Source: Streptomyces sp. Tue6028 (GTDB lineage: Bacteria > Actinomycetota > Actinomycetes > Streptomycetales > Streptomycetaceae). From it: 64,000 nucleotides of DNA. Shown here piece by piece: positions 8,559 through 16,977 of the stretch (positions are counted from its first letter, which is position 1; each line of letters opens with the position of its first letter). Where the stretch lies: NCBI RefSeq assembly GCF_002300165.1, contig NZ_MLCE01000021.1, positions 248,001 to 312,000 on the forward strand. Direction: 5' to 3'. The position numbers and the translations under genes are program-made. A model generated the notes under the pieces. The model was given only the letters and a program-made list of their open reading frames with translations, was not told where the DNA came from and ran no database searches.

Positions 8559-9071
8559 ATGCGGATGGAGCAGGCCCGGGCCGACGGGTTCGACGGGTTC
8601 GTGGCAGCCCGCTGGTCGGCGTTGTTCCATCTCGCGCGGCTGCTCGTCGGAGGCGACCGGCACCGGGCCGAGGACCTGCTCCAGGAGGCCCTCGTCAAAC
8701 TCTGGTTCGTCTGGCCCAAGATCGCCGACGAGGCCCCGGAGGCGTACGTCCGCACGGTCCTGGCACGCGCGGCGGCCCGCTCGGCCCGCCGCCGCTGGTG
8801 GGGCGAGAACCCCGTCGCGCAGGTGCCCGAACGGCCCGAGGACGGTGACGTGTCCGCCTCCGTGGTGGAGCGGTCGCGGCTGGAGGCGGCGCTGGCCCAG
8901 CTGCCGCCGCGGCAGCGCGCCGCGGTGGTGCTGCGCTACTACCAGGACCTGCCCGAGAAGCAGGTCGCGGAGGCGCTCGGGTGCCCGGTGGGCACGGCCC
9001 GGTCCCATGCGTCACGGGGTGTGGCGCGGCTGCGCCGGCTCCTGGCCGATGTCATCGAGCCGGTGGGGTGA
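8559..9071 (+). CDS. ECF-type sigma factor (SigE-like group)
   Basis: A 170-residue group 4 sigma factor. Region 2 covers about residues 14-55, with RHRAEDLLQEALVKLW binding the -10 element and core polymerase. Region 4 covers about 108-163, with LPPRQRAAVVLRYYQDLPEKQVAEALG forming the HTH. The ATG at 8559 follows GGGGGA at good spacing; a second ATG at 8565 is possible. The gene downstream begins 11 bp later and encodes a single-pass membrane protein, the usual place for a partner that controls sigma activity. The regulon is unknown. Confidence 0.88.
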   Translation: MRMEQARADGFDGFVAARWSALFHLARLLVGGDRHRAEDLLQEALVKLWFVWPKIADEAPEAYVRTVLARAAARSARRRWWGENPVAQVPERPEDGDVSASVVERSRLEAALAQLPPRQRAAVVLRYYQDLPEKQVAEALGCPVGTARSHASRGVARLRRLLADVIEPVG

Positions 9072-9082
9072 AGGGGAGTCCG

Positions 9083-9619
9083 ATGGATCACTTCGAGCGG
9101 GAACTCGCCCGCATGATGCGCGACTCCCAGGAGCACGCCCCCTTCGAGTCGCAGCACCAGGTCCGACTGCGGGACGGCGTCCGGGCGCGCCGCCGAGCAC
9201 GCGCGGCCCGCAGGGCCGTGGGGTCGGTCCTGGCGGTCGCGGGGCTGGGCATCGGCCTGTTCCTGCTGCCCCGCGACCACGGCCGGGACCAGCCGCAGGG
9301 CCCCGTCCCCCGGCCGATGACGAGTCCGTCGTACCCGTACACGACCCCGTCGCCGACGCCGGACGTGTCGCCGAGCGAGACCCCCTCCTCGACCGCGACG
9401 AACACCGCGGGGCCCGATGAGGAGACCTCCGGACCGCCCCCGTCGGCGACCTCGACCGACGGTTCGGCCACGGTGACCCCGGACCCGACGACGACCACGA
9501 CCAAGGCCGTCACGCCACCGCCTTCGGCCACGAACCGGCCGAGCCCGCCGGTCAGTCCGACGACCACGCCCTCGACCGTCGAGTCGTCGGCGCTCGAAGG
9601 CTCGGCCGACCCCGGCTAG
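9083..9619 (+). CDS. Single-pass membrane protein with Ser/Thr/Pro-rich tail, partner of the sigma factor
   Basis: A 178-residue protein I cannot assign to a named family. Residues 1-45 are a charged cytoplasmic part (HFERELARMMRDSQEH). One transmembrane helix (VGSVLAVAGLGIGLFLL) follows at about 47-64, then a long Thr/Ser/Pro-rich external tail. The ATG at 9083 follows AAGGGGAG. The zinc-binding His-Cys-Cys pattern of ZAS anti-sigma factors is absent. Its place directly after an ECF sigma gene, and its topology, suggest an anti-sigma-like or signalling role, but that is inference only. Confidence 0.65.
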   Translation: MDHFERELARMMRDSQEHAPFESQHQVRLRDGVRARRRARAARRAVGSVLAVAGLGIGLFLLPRDHGRDQPQGPVPRPMTSPSYPYTTPSPTPDVSPSETPSSTATNTAGPDEETSGPPPSATSTDGSATVTPDPTTTTTKAVTPPPSATNRPSPPVSPTTTPSTVESSALEGSADPG

Positions 9620-9775
9620 CGGCCGACACCTCCGCCTTCGACCGCCGGCCTGCCGGCTCCCGACCTCCGGCCCGCCTTCGGGCCCCGACCACTGACCGGC
9701 CCCCCTTCCGTGATCGCGGCTGCGCCGTCGACGACCTCGGCACGCTCCGCGACAGAAGACAGATACGGATCGATC

Positions 9776-11146
9776 GTGACAAAAGCAGGGACGACCGCCT
9801 TGACGGACCCCCTCATGAGCCGCCCCTCCGGGGACCGCCGGCACCCGGACCGCGGTGTCACGGACCGCCGTGACCGGGACGCCCGCCCCGCGGACCGGTG
9901 CCCCGCGGACCGCCGCCCCACGGACGGGCTGCCGCTGCGGACGCCGGTGCCCGCGCACCACCGGGAGCCCGTCCTCGACGTCGTCGTCCCGGTGTTCAAC
10001 GAGGAGAAGGACCTGGAGCCGAGCGTGCGGCGGCTGCACGCCCATCTGCGCGAGACGTTCCCGTACCCGTTCCGGATCACCGTCGCCGACAACGCCAGCA
10101 CCGACGCGACCCCGCGGATAGCGGCCCGGCTCGCCGCCGAACTGCCCGAGACGGAGTGGCTGCGGCTGGCGGAGAAGGGTAGGGGCCGGGCGCTGCACAC
10201 CGCGTGGTCGCGTTCGCCCGCCCCGGTGCTCGCCTATCTCGACGTGGACCTGTCCACCGACCTGTCGGCGCTGCTGCCGCTGGTGGCCCCGCTGATCTCC
10301 GGGCACTCCGACATCGCCATCGGCACCCGCCTGGCCCGCGGTTCGCGGGTGGTGCGCGGACCCAAGCGCGAGGTCATCTCCCGCTGCTACAACGTCCTGC
10401 TGCGCTCCACCCTCGCCGTCGGCTTCTCCGACGCGCAGTGCGGGTTCAAGGCGGTGCGGCGTGACGTCGCCGAGCGGCTGCTGCCCCTGGTGGAGGACTC
10501 GGGCTGGTTCTTCGACACCGAACTGCTGGTGATCGCCGAGCGGGCCGGGCTGCGCATCCACGAAGTGCCCGTCGACTGGGTGGATGACCCCGACAGCCGG
10601 GTCGACATCCTTTCCACGGCGCTGGCCGACCTGCGCGGCATCGCGCGGATCGGCCGGGCCCTGGCCCGCGGCACGCTGCCCACGTCCGGACTGCGCCGCG
10701 GCCCCGACGGGGGAGCACGGGGCGCGCTGGCGGGCCAGTTGGCGCGCTTCGCCGCCGTGGGCGCGGTCAGCACCGCCGGTTACGTGCTGCTGTACGCGCT
10801 GGTGCGTCCGGCGGCCGGGGCGCAGGCCGCCAACGCGCTGGCGCTGCTGGTCTGCGCGCTGGCGAACACGGCCGCCAACCGGCGGCTCACCTTCGGGCTG
10901 CGCGGCCGGGGCGGAGCCGTCCGCCACCAGGCCAAGGGACTCCTGGTGTTCCTCGTGGGCCTGACCCTCACCGCGGGCTCGCTGGCCGCCCTGCACCGAC
11001 TGGCGCCCGGGGCCGCGCACATGACCGAGATCGTCGTGCTGGTCGCCGCCAACCTGGCCGCGACGCTCCTGCGTTTCCTGCTCTTCCGGGCCTGGGTGTT
11101 CCCCGTCCGGTCCCGCCGAGACCGGACGGGAGCCGAGGGCTCGTGA
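9776..11146 (+). CDS. Family 2 glycosyltransferase fused to GtrA-like membrane domain
   Basis: A 456-residue fusion. The cytoplasmic GT2 domain (about residues 65-300) resembles dolichyl/polyprenyl-phosphate sugar synthases: VLDVVVPVFNEEKDLE, DNASTDATPR, and the metal-binding LAYLDVDLSTDL. The C-terminal part (about 320-450) is a GtrA-type domain with four hydrophobic segments. Such proteins charge or flip polyprenyl-linked sugars. GTG at 9776 is taken as the start, though ATG 9815 is equally possible because neither has a strong ribosome site. The stop overlaps the next gene as GTGA. Together the pair probably supplies and uses a lipid-linked sugar. Confidence 0.82.
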   Translation: MTKAGTTALTDPLMSRPSGDRRHPDRGVTDRRDRDARPADRCPADRRPTDGLPLRTPVPAHHREPVLDVVVPVFNEEKDLEPSVRRLHAHLRETFPYPFRITVADNASTDATPRIAARLAAELPETEWLRLAEKGRGRALHTAWSRSPAPVLAYLDVDLSTDLSALLPLVAPLISGHSDIAIGTRLARGSRVVRGPKREVISRCYNVLLRSTLAVGFSDAQCGFKAVRRDVAERLLPLVEDSGWFFDTELLVIAERAGLRIHEVPVDWVDDPDSRVDILSTALADLRGIARIGRALARGTLPTSGLRRGPDGGARGALAGQLARFAAVGAVSTAGYVLLYALVRPAAGAQAANALALLVCALANTAANRRLTFGLRGRGGAVRHQAKGLLVFLVGLTLTAGSLAALHRLAPGAAHMTEIVVLVAANLAATLLRFLLFRAWVFPVRSRRDRTGAEGS

Positions 11147-12456
11147 ACCGCACCGCGCAGACGGCCTCGCCCGTCACCGGCGGACGCCCGCACCCCGTGA
11201 CCGCGGGCGCCGCCGAGGCCGTACCCGCGTACGAGCCGGCACCACGGCGGCCGCGGACCGAGCGGTGGAGCCTGCTCGTCCGCCGTGCGGCCGGCCGGTA
11301 CGGTCCCGTGCTGGCCCTGTACGGGACGCTGAAGCTGACCGGCTTCTCCGTCTTCATGTATCTGCTGCACTCCGCGGGCGACTACCGGACCAAGAACCCC
11401 CGTTTCGGCGGCGGCGCCCACCCCTGGGACGTGCTGGCCAGCTGGGACGGCTGGTGGTACCAGCAGATCGCCGCGCACGGGTACGACCCGGCACTCGTCC
11501 CCGTCCCCGGAGCCAGGGGACTGATCACCCTCGAAGGCAACTCGGCCGCGTTCTTCCCCCTCTACCCGGCCCTGATGCGGCTCGTCTCCGAGTGCACGGG
11601 CCTCGGCCTGTACGGCGCCGGGATGCTGGTGTCGGTCGTCACCTCGTTCGTCGCCGCGCTCGGCATCCACGCGGTCACCGCCCGGATCGGCGGACCCCGT
11701 GCGGGGCTCGCCGCGGCCGGACTCTGGGCCGTCTGGCCGGGCTCGGGCACGGAGTGGTCGGGCTACTCGGAGTCCCTGTACGTCGCCCTCGCCGCCTGGG
11801 CCTGTCACGCCGTCATGAGCCGCCGCTGGCTCACGGCCGGGTTCCTCACCTGTGCCGCCGGGCTCACCCGTCCCACCGCGACCGCGCTGATCGCCGCCCT
11901 CACGGTGGCCGCGCTGCTCGCGCTCGTGCGCCGCCAGGACGGTGTCGCGCGTCCCGTCGCCGCCGTCGCCGTCGCCCCGCTCGGCCTCGCCGGCTATCTG
12001 GCCTGGGTGGGCCACCGCATGGGCGACTGGGGCGGCTACTTCAAGCTCCAGACCGGCGCCTGGGCCCACACCTTCGACTACGGCCGGCACAGCCTCGACG
12101 TGTTCGGTTCGGTCGCGGTGGGCCATTTCGACTACCTCTTCGCGTTCCCCTTCGAGGACGTCATCGGCGTCGCCGTCGTCCTGGCGGTCCTGCTGCTGAT
12201 CCCGCTCCTGATCCGGCTGCGTACCCCGGTGGTCCTGGTCGTCCACACCGTCCTGACCGTCGCCCTCGTACTGGGCAGCCAGCAGATATTCGGCAACATC
12301 TCCCGCTATCTGCTGCCGGCCTTCCCGCTGTTCATCCCGCTCGCCCTCCACCTGCGCCGCCTCGCGCTGCCCCTGCAGATCACGCTGCTCGGCATCGCCG
12401 CGGTGGCGTCGGGGTCGTACGCGGGGTACGTCCTGTTCGAACTCGGCGTCCCGTAG
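11143..12456 (+). CDS. Multi-pass membrane mannosyltransferase-like protein (PIG-V/GT-C type)
   Basis: A 437-residue integral membrane protein with many hydrophobic helices. It resembles GT-C glycosyltransferases of the PIG-V/mannosyltransferase group. Acidic residues in the first external loop (DVLASWDGWWYQQIAAHGYD) match the expected catalytic loop of polyprenyl-phosphate-sugar-dependent enzymes. GTG at 11143 overlaps the previous stop by 4 bp, so it is co-translated with the GT2-GtrA protein. A coherent model is that the first protein makes or flips a lipid-linked sugar and this one transfers it at the outer face of the membrane. The acceptor is unknown. Confidence 0.75.
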   Translation: MNRTAQTASPVTGGRPHPVTAGAAEAVPAYEPAPRRPRTERWSLLVRRAAGRYGPVLALYGTLKLTGFSVFMYLLHSAGDYRTKNPRFGGGAHPWDVLASWDGWWYQQIAAHGYDPALVPVPGARGLITLEGNSAAFFPLYPALMRLVSECTGLGLYGAGMLVSVVTSFVAALGIHAVTARIGGPRAGLAAAGLWAVWPGSGTEWSGYSESLYVALAAWACHAVMSRRWLTAGFLTCAAGLTRPTATALIAALTVAALLALVRRQDGVARPVAAVAVAPLGLAGYLAWVGHRMGDWGGYFKLQTGAWAHTFDYGRHSLDVFGSVAVGHFDYLFAFPFEDVIGVAVVLAVLLLIPLLIRLRTPVVLVVHTVLTVALVLGSQQIFGNISRYLLPAFPLFIPLALHLRRLALPLQITLLGIAAVASGSYAGYVLFELGVP

Positions 12457-12482
12457 GCCGTGTTCGGGCGGGGAACGGATCC

Positions 12483-12863
12483 TCAGCCGCCGCCCGCGCC
12501 GACCGTACCGGTGCGCACGGCGTCGAGGTAGTCGGCGACGGCGTCCCTGTTGCGGGACAGGCAGCGGATGCGCGCGGTCATGCGGTCGAGTTCGCGCTCC
12601 AGCGTGGCGATCGTCTCCGGGGTCGCCTCGGGTATCTCGATCGTCCGGGGCCGCCCGAGACAGGGCAGGATCTGCTTGATGATCCGGGTCGGCAGCCCCG
12701 CGTCGAGCAGCCCCCTGATCTGCAGGACCCGGTCCACGTAGGCCTCGGCGTAGTCGCGGTAGCCGTTGGCGCAACGGTCGGGGACGATCAGTCCCTGCTC
12801 CTCGTAGTAGCGCAGCAGCCGGCGAGGGGTGCCGGTGTGCTCGGACAGCTCGCCGATGCGCAT
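12483..12863 (-). CDS. MerR family transcriptional regulator
   Basis: A 126-residue regulator. An N-terminal MerR winged HTH (MRIGELSEHTGTPRRLLRYYEEQGL) is followed by a dimerisation coiled coil at about 80-120. No cysteine cluster typical of metal sensors is evident at the C-terminus, so the effector is unknown. The ATG at 12863 has GAGGTGAG just upstream. The gene diverges from an MFS exporter, and a perfect inverted repeat lies between them. This is the usual layout of a drug-responsive MerR regulator controlling its own exporter. Confidence 0.85.
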   Translation of the reverse strand: MRIGELSEHTGTPRRLLRYYEEQGLIVPDRCANGYRDYAEAYVDRVLQIRGLLDAGLPTRIIKQILPCLGRPRTIEIPEATPETIATLERELDRMTARIRCLSRNRDAVADYLDAVRTGTVGAGGG

Positions 12864-12888
12864 GTGACTCACCTCATGACGGACCGGG

Positions 12889-12928
12889 TTGACCCTCACA
12901 TCAGTGTGAGGGTTTGACCATACCCGCA
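12889..12928. promoter_or_regulatory. MerR operator and probable leaderless exporter promoter
   Basis: A perfect inverted repeat, ACCCTCACA at 12892-12900 and TGTGAGGGT at 12905-12913, sits between the divergent genes. On the plus strand a TTGACC -35 (12889-12894) and a GACCAT -10 (12916-12921) are 21 bp apart, and the repeat fills the spacer. Over-long spacers with the operator between the hexamers are the hallmark of MerR-controlled promoters. The -10 would put the transcript start at or next to the exporter ATG at 12928, which has no ribosome-binding site. Confidence 0.6.
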
Positions 12929-14271
12929 TGTCGACTTCCCAGCGGAACCTGCCAGTTGAGCCCCATGAGCACCCCGGGCCCGCCGCTCCGGCGGAGCGTG
13001 CCGCTCCTGCCGATCCCAGCGTGTCATCCGGGTCCTCGGCTCGGCCCGGCTCCTCCGTCCGGCCCGGCTCCTCCCTCCCGTCCGCGCCGTCCGCGCCGTC
13101 CGCCCGGGGCGAGGGCGACCGGCTGCCCCTTTCGCCCCTGCTGGCCCTGGCCACCGCCGCGTTCCTCGGTGTGCTGACCGAGGCGCTGCCCGCGGGCGTG
13201 CTGCCCGAGATGGCCGGGGACCTGTCGGTCGGCGAGCCCGCGATGGGGCAGGCGCTCACCGTCTACGCGATCGCCACGGGCGTCTCGGCGATACCCCTGT
13301 CCAAGGCGACGGCCGCATGGCGGCGCAAGCGGCTGCTGCTGGCGGCGGTGGCGGCCTTCGCCGCCGCCAACACGGTCACGGCCCTCTCGTCCGACTACGC
13401 CCTCACCATGGTGTTCCGGTTCGTCGCGGGCATGGCCGCGGCCGTCGTGTGGGCCGAACTGGTCGGCTACGCCCGCCGGCTGGCACCGCCCCGGCTGCGG
13501 GGCAGGGCGATCGCGATCACCATGGTCGGCATCCCGCTGGCTCTGTCCCTGGGCATCCCCGTGGGGACGTTCCTCGGCGGAGCGTTCGGCTGGCGCCTGA
13601 CCTTCGGCCTCGTCACCGCGGTCGCCGTCGTCCTGGTCGGATGGATCGCGGCGGCGGTCCCGGACCACCCCGGGCAGCCGCCGGAGCACCGGGCGCCCGT
13701 GCTGGGAGCCCTGCGCCTGCCCGGGGTGGTGCCCGTCCTCTTCGTGGTCGCCACCTATGTGCTGGCCCACAACATCCTCTACACGTACATCGCCACGTTC
13801 CTCGACGCGCACGGCATGGGGGACTCCCGCGACACCGTGCTGCTGGTCTTCGGCATCGCCTCCCTGCTGAGCATCTGGGTCACCGGAGCGTGGGTCGACC
13901 GGCGACTGCGGGCGCTCACCGTGGCGGGCGCCGCCCTGTTCCTGGCCGCCGCCGCACTGCTCGCGCTGCTCGCCGGTCACACCGCCGTCGTCTACGCCGC
14001 CGTGGTCCTGTGGGGGCTGGGCTGGGGCGGCGTCGCCACCCTCCTGCAGACCGCGGTGACCGACGCCGGGGGCGACCGGGGCCAGGCCCTGTTGGTCACC
14101 ACCTGGAACTCGTTCATGGCCGCCGGCGGGGCCGTGGGCGGTCTGCTGCTCGACCTGCGCGGTGCCGGGGCCTTCCCGTGGAGCGTCCTCGCGCTCCTCG
14201 TACCGGCGTTGCTCGTCGTGGCCGGCGCCCGGACGCACGGCTTCCCCGCCCGGCGGCCGGGCGGGTCCTGA
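12928..14271 (+). CDS. MFS transporter (DHA1-type, AraJ-like)
   Basis: A 447-residue proton-driven exporter of the drug:H+ antiporter-1 group. A Pro/Ser/Ala-rich cytoplasmic tail of about 65 residues precedes roughly twelve transmembrane helices. Sequence consistent with the family includes TEALPAGVLPEMA in helix 1 and RFVAGMAAAVVWAEL. The chosen ATG at 12928 lacks a ribosome site but is placed just where a leaderless message would begin. The divergent MerR gene is the likely regulator. The substrate cannot be read from sequence; a drug, metabolite or sugar-derivative exporter is likely. Confidence 0.83.
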   Translation: MSTSQRNLPVEPHEHPGPAAPAERAAPADPSVSSGSSARPGSSVRPGSSLPSAPSAPSARGEGDRLPLSPLLALATAAFLGVLTEALPAGVLPEMAGDLSVGEPAMGQALTVYAIATGVSAIPLSKATAAWRRKRLLLAAVAAFAAANTVTALSSDYALTMVFRFVAGMAAAVVWAELVGYARRLAPPRLRGRAIAITMVGIPLALSLGIPVGTFLGGAFGWRLTFGLVTAVAVVLVGWIAAAVPDHPGQPPEHRAPVLGALRLPGVVPVLFVVATYVLAHNILYTYIATFLDAHGMGDSRDTVLLVFGIASLLSIWVTGAWVDRRLRALTVAGAALFLAAAALLALLAGHTAVVYAAVVLWGLGWGGVATLLQTAVTDAGGDRGQALLVTTWNSFMAAGGAVGGLLLDLRGAGAFPWSVLALLVPALLVVAGARTHGFPARRPGGS

Positions 14272-14416
14272 ACCCCGCGGCCCGGGCCGGAGCCGCGCCC
14301 GGCACGCCGGGCCCGTGGCGCCGTACGTGTGCCGTTCGGCCGTCTCCCGGTGGCGCCGCCGTCCGGGAGACGGCTTGCTGGGTGCCGGGGACCGGATCGG
14401 AGGAGGCGAGCGGCGC

Positions 14417-15130
14417 ATGCAGACAACGGGCCCGGGGGGACGGTCGTCGTCGGGGCGGACCCCTCAGACCTCGCGGGCGGCCGGGCTCCAGACGCCGAGG
14501 GCGGCCGGGCTCGCCGGGATCGTGTTCGCGCTGCTGCTCGCCGCGGCCATCGTGCTGATCCGGCTGGGGATTCCCGAGGGCGCCGACGCGGTCAGCCCCC
14601 AGGGGTTCAGCGACTCGGCGCGGCGCACCGCCGTACGGACGGCACTCGCCCTCGTGCCGTTCGCCGGCATCTTCTTCCTCTGGTTCCTCGGCGCCGTACG
14701 GGCCCATGTCGGGGAGGGCGAGGACAAGTTCCTCGCCACCGTCTTCCTCGGCAGCGGGCTGGTCTTCACCGCCACCATGTTCGGTGCCGCCGCGGCGGCC
14801 GGGGCCGTGCTGTCCACCGCACATCCCGCCGGCCCCACCCCCTCGCTGCCCACCTGGGACTTCGGCCGTCACTTCGCCTACACCCTGATGATCGGGTACG
14901 CGATGCGGATGGCGGCGGTCTTCACCTGCTCCCTGTCGGTGATCGGGCACCGCCTCGGCGTCCTGCCCCGCTGGCTCACCGTGCTCGGCTTCCTCACCAC
15001 CCTGACGCTGCTGTTCGTCTCGTCGAACGTCCCGTGGGTCGAACTGGTCTTCCCTGCCTGGTCGTTGGTCATCGGCGCCTACATCTTCGTGGTGGCGGGC
15101 CGCAGCGCGCGGATCCCCGTGGCGGACTGA
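14417..15130 (+). CDS. Conserved four- to five-helix membrane protein, function unknown
   Basis: A 237-residue protein with hydrophobic segments near residues 33-50, 78-97, 110-135, 155-180 and 190-225. It is not a transporter family I can name. The ATG at 14417 follows an AGGAGGCGAG ribosome site. It lies between the MFS exporter and the P450 electron-transport genes and is read in the same direction, but gaps of about 145 and 160 bp leave operon membership open. It contains no cofactor motif. I describe it only as a membrane protein of unknown role. Confidence 0.65.
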   Translation: MQTTGPGGRSSSGRTPQTSRAAGLQTPRAAGLAGIVFALLLAAAIVLIRLGIPEGADAVSPQGFSDSARRTAVRTALALVPFAGIFFLWFLGAVRAHVGEGEDKFLATVFLGSGLVFTATMFGAAAAAGAVLSTAHPAGPTPSLPTWDFGRHFAYTLMIGYAMRMAAVFTCSLSVIGHRLGVLPRWLTVLGFLTTLTLLFVSSNVPWVELVFPAWSLVIGAYIFVVAGRSARIPVAD

Positions 15131-15292
15131 CGCCCCGGGCCCGGTGTCCTCACCCGATCGGCCACTCCCGGCGGGCGCGGGACCCGCCCGGCTCCCAAGC
15201 TGACTTGCGGGAGATGACCGGGACCCCGTCCCCGGGCGAACGCCGAACAGGCGGTGCGCAACGGACCCTGCCGTCGAAAGGTCGAAGCGTCG

Positions 15293-15538
15293 ATGAGGCT
15301 TGTCGTCGATCTCAACAAATGTCAGGGATACGCGCAGTGCGCGTTCCTCGCGCCGGACGTCTTCGCCATGCACGGCGAGGAGGCGCTGGTCTACAACCCG
15401 CGGGCCGAGGAGGAACAGCGCGAGAAGCTGGCGCGCGCCGTCGCCGCCTGCCCCGTCCAGGCGATCACGGCCGACGGGCTGCACGGCGCGGGCGCCGGGT
15501 CCGACGAGGCCGCCCGGGAGTCGTCCGATGCCCACTGA
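15293..15538 (+). CDS. Ferredoxin, [3Fe-4S] type
   Basis: An 81-residue ferredoxin of the class that feeds electrons to bacterial P450s. The ligands are Cys10, Cys16 and Cys53, the last followed by Pro. Ala or Gln occupies the space where a fourth ligand would stand, so a [3Fe-4S] cluster is expected. The start is ATG 15293 (MRLVVDLNKC). The gene overlaps the ferredoxin reductase start by 11 bp, and a P450 follows, giving a complete electron chain in one cluster. Confidence 0.88.
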   Translation: MRLVVDLNKCQGYAQCAFLAPDVFAMHGEEALVYNPRAEEEQREKLARAVAACPVQAITADGLHGAGAGSDEAARESSDAH

Positions 15539-16919
15539 CTACCTGGACCGGTTCAGGCGCGAGGGCCGGATCGTGATCGTGGGCGCCTCGCTCGCGGGCC
15601 TGCGGGCCGCGGAGACCCTGCGCGCCGAGGGCTTCACCGGTTCCCTCACCATGATCGGCGACGAGCCCTACGACCCTTACGACCGGCCGCCGTTGTCGAA
15701 GGCCGTCCTGCTCGGCAAGGCGTCCGCCCTGCACACCGACCTGCCGCGGCGCCGGGAGATCGACGCGAAGTGGCGCCTCGGTGTCGCCGCGACCGGTCTC
15801 GACATGACGGCCAAGCGGGTACGGCTCGCGGACGGGGACGAGGTCGAGTACGACCGGCTGCTGATCGCGACCGGCGTCCGCGCCCGGCCCTGGCCGAAGG
15901 AGTCGGAGGCGGACCTGGACGGTGTCCTCCTGCTCCGCACCCGGGACGACGCCGCCGCCCTGTACCGGCGGCTCAAGGCCGGCCCGCGCCGTGTCCTCAT
16001 CATCGGCGCCGGGTTCGCCGGGTCGGAGGTCGCCTCGGCCTGCCGGGAGATGGGCCTCGCGGTCACCGTCGCCGAACGCGCGGGCGCGCCCCTGGTCGGC
16101 GCCCTCGGCGGGGTGATCGGCTCGGTGTCCGCGGAGCTGTACCACGAGAACGGCGTGGACCTGCGTACCGGCGTCATGGTCACCGGACTCGAGAGCGACT
16201 CGGTGGGCCGGGTGAAGGCCGCCCACCTCTCCGACGAGAGCGTCGTCGAGACGGACCTCGTGGTCGTCTCGCTCGGCTCGATGCGCAACACCGAGTGGCT
16301 GACCGGGTCGGGGCTCGGCGCGGGTCCCCGGGGCATCGCCTGCGACGCGGGCTGCCGCGCCTTCGACTTCCGCGGCATCGTCACCGACGACATCTTCGTC
16401 GCCGGCGACGTCGCCCGGTCCCCGCACGCGCTGTTCGGCTACCAGTTCCTCTCGCTGGAGCACTGGGGCAACGCCGTGGCCCAGGCGGAGGTCGCCGCGC
16501 ACAACATGATCAGTTCCAGCGCCGAGCGGCGTCCGCACCTGTGGGTGCCCGCCTTCTGGTCCTCGCAGTTCGGGGTGAACATCAAGTCGGTCGGTGTCCC
16601 ACCGATGGGCGAGCAGATCATGATCACGCAGGGCTCGCTGGCCGAGCGCAGGTTCGTCGGGGTCTACGGCTATCAGGGACGCATCATCGCCGCCGTGAGC
16701 TTCGACAACACGCGGTGGCTGGAGTTCTACGAGCGGCAGATCGAGCGGGGCGCGCCGTTCCCCGTGGAGTTCGCGACCGTCGACCGCCGTCCCGAGGGCC
16801 GGCAGCCGGTCGACGCCGCGTTCCCCGACCCGTCCCTGCCGACGCACGGCCCGACCGTGACCCTCAGCGGTTACTCGCCGTCCGACCGGCAGCTGGTCTT
16901 CACCCCGGCCCGCCACTGA
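15528..16919 (+). CDS. FAD-dependent NAD(P)H-ferredoxin reductase
   Basis: A 463-residue reductase of the putidaredoxin-reductase type. The FAD-binding motif VIVGASLAGLRAAETL is near residues 17-32, the second dinucleotide fold VLIIGAGFAGSEVASA near 155-170 for NAD(P)H, and the C-terminal FAD contact DIFVAGDVARSP near 288-299. Length is a little above the usual 400-420 because of an extended C-terminal region. ATG 15528 lies inside the ferredoxin gene, so the two are translationally coupled. It would pass electrons from NAD(P)H to the ferredoxin, then to the P450 58 bp downstream. Confidence 0.9.
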   Translation: MPTDYLDRFRREGRIVIVGASLAGLRAAETLRAEGFTGSLTMIGDEPYDPYDRPPLSKAVLLGKASALHTDLPRRREIDAKWRLGVAATGLDMTAKRVRLADGDEVEYDRLLIATGVRARPWPKESEADLDGVLLLRTRDDAAALYRRLKAGPRRVLIIGAGFAGSEVASACREMGLAVTVAERAGAPLVGALGGVIGSVSAELYHENGVDLRTGVMVTGLESDSVGRVKAAHLSDESVVETDLVVVSLGSMRNTEWLTGSGLGAGPRGIACDAGCRAFDFRGIVTDDIFVAGDVARSPHALFGYQFLSLEHWGNAVAQAEVAAHNMISSSAERRPHLWVPAFWSSQFGVNIKSVGVPPMGEQIMITQGSLAERRFVGVYGYQGRIIAAVSFDNTRWLEFYERQIERGAPFPVEFATVDRRPEGRQPVDAAFPDPSLPTHGPTVTLSGYSPSDRQLVFTPARH

Positions 16920-16977
16920 CCGGAGTCCCGCCACCGCTCGACGTCCCCACGGACCCGCACGCCCCCGAGGACCACTC

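Noticed and set aside
10780..12774. A 664-codon minus-strand frame antisense to the glycosyltransferase genes
   Set aside because: Its translation is Arg/Gly/Asp-rich and without domains, and the plus-strand genes are clearly real.
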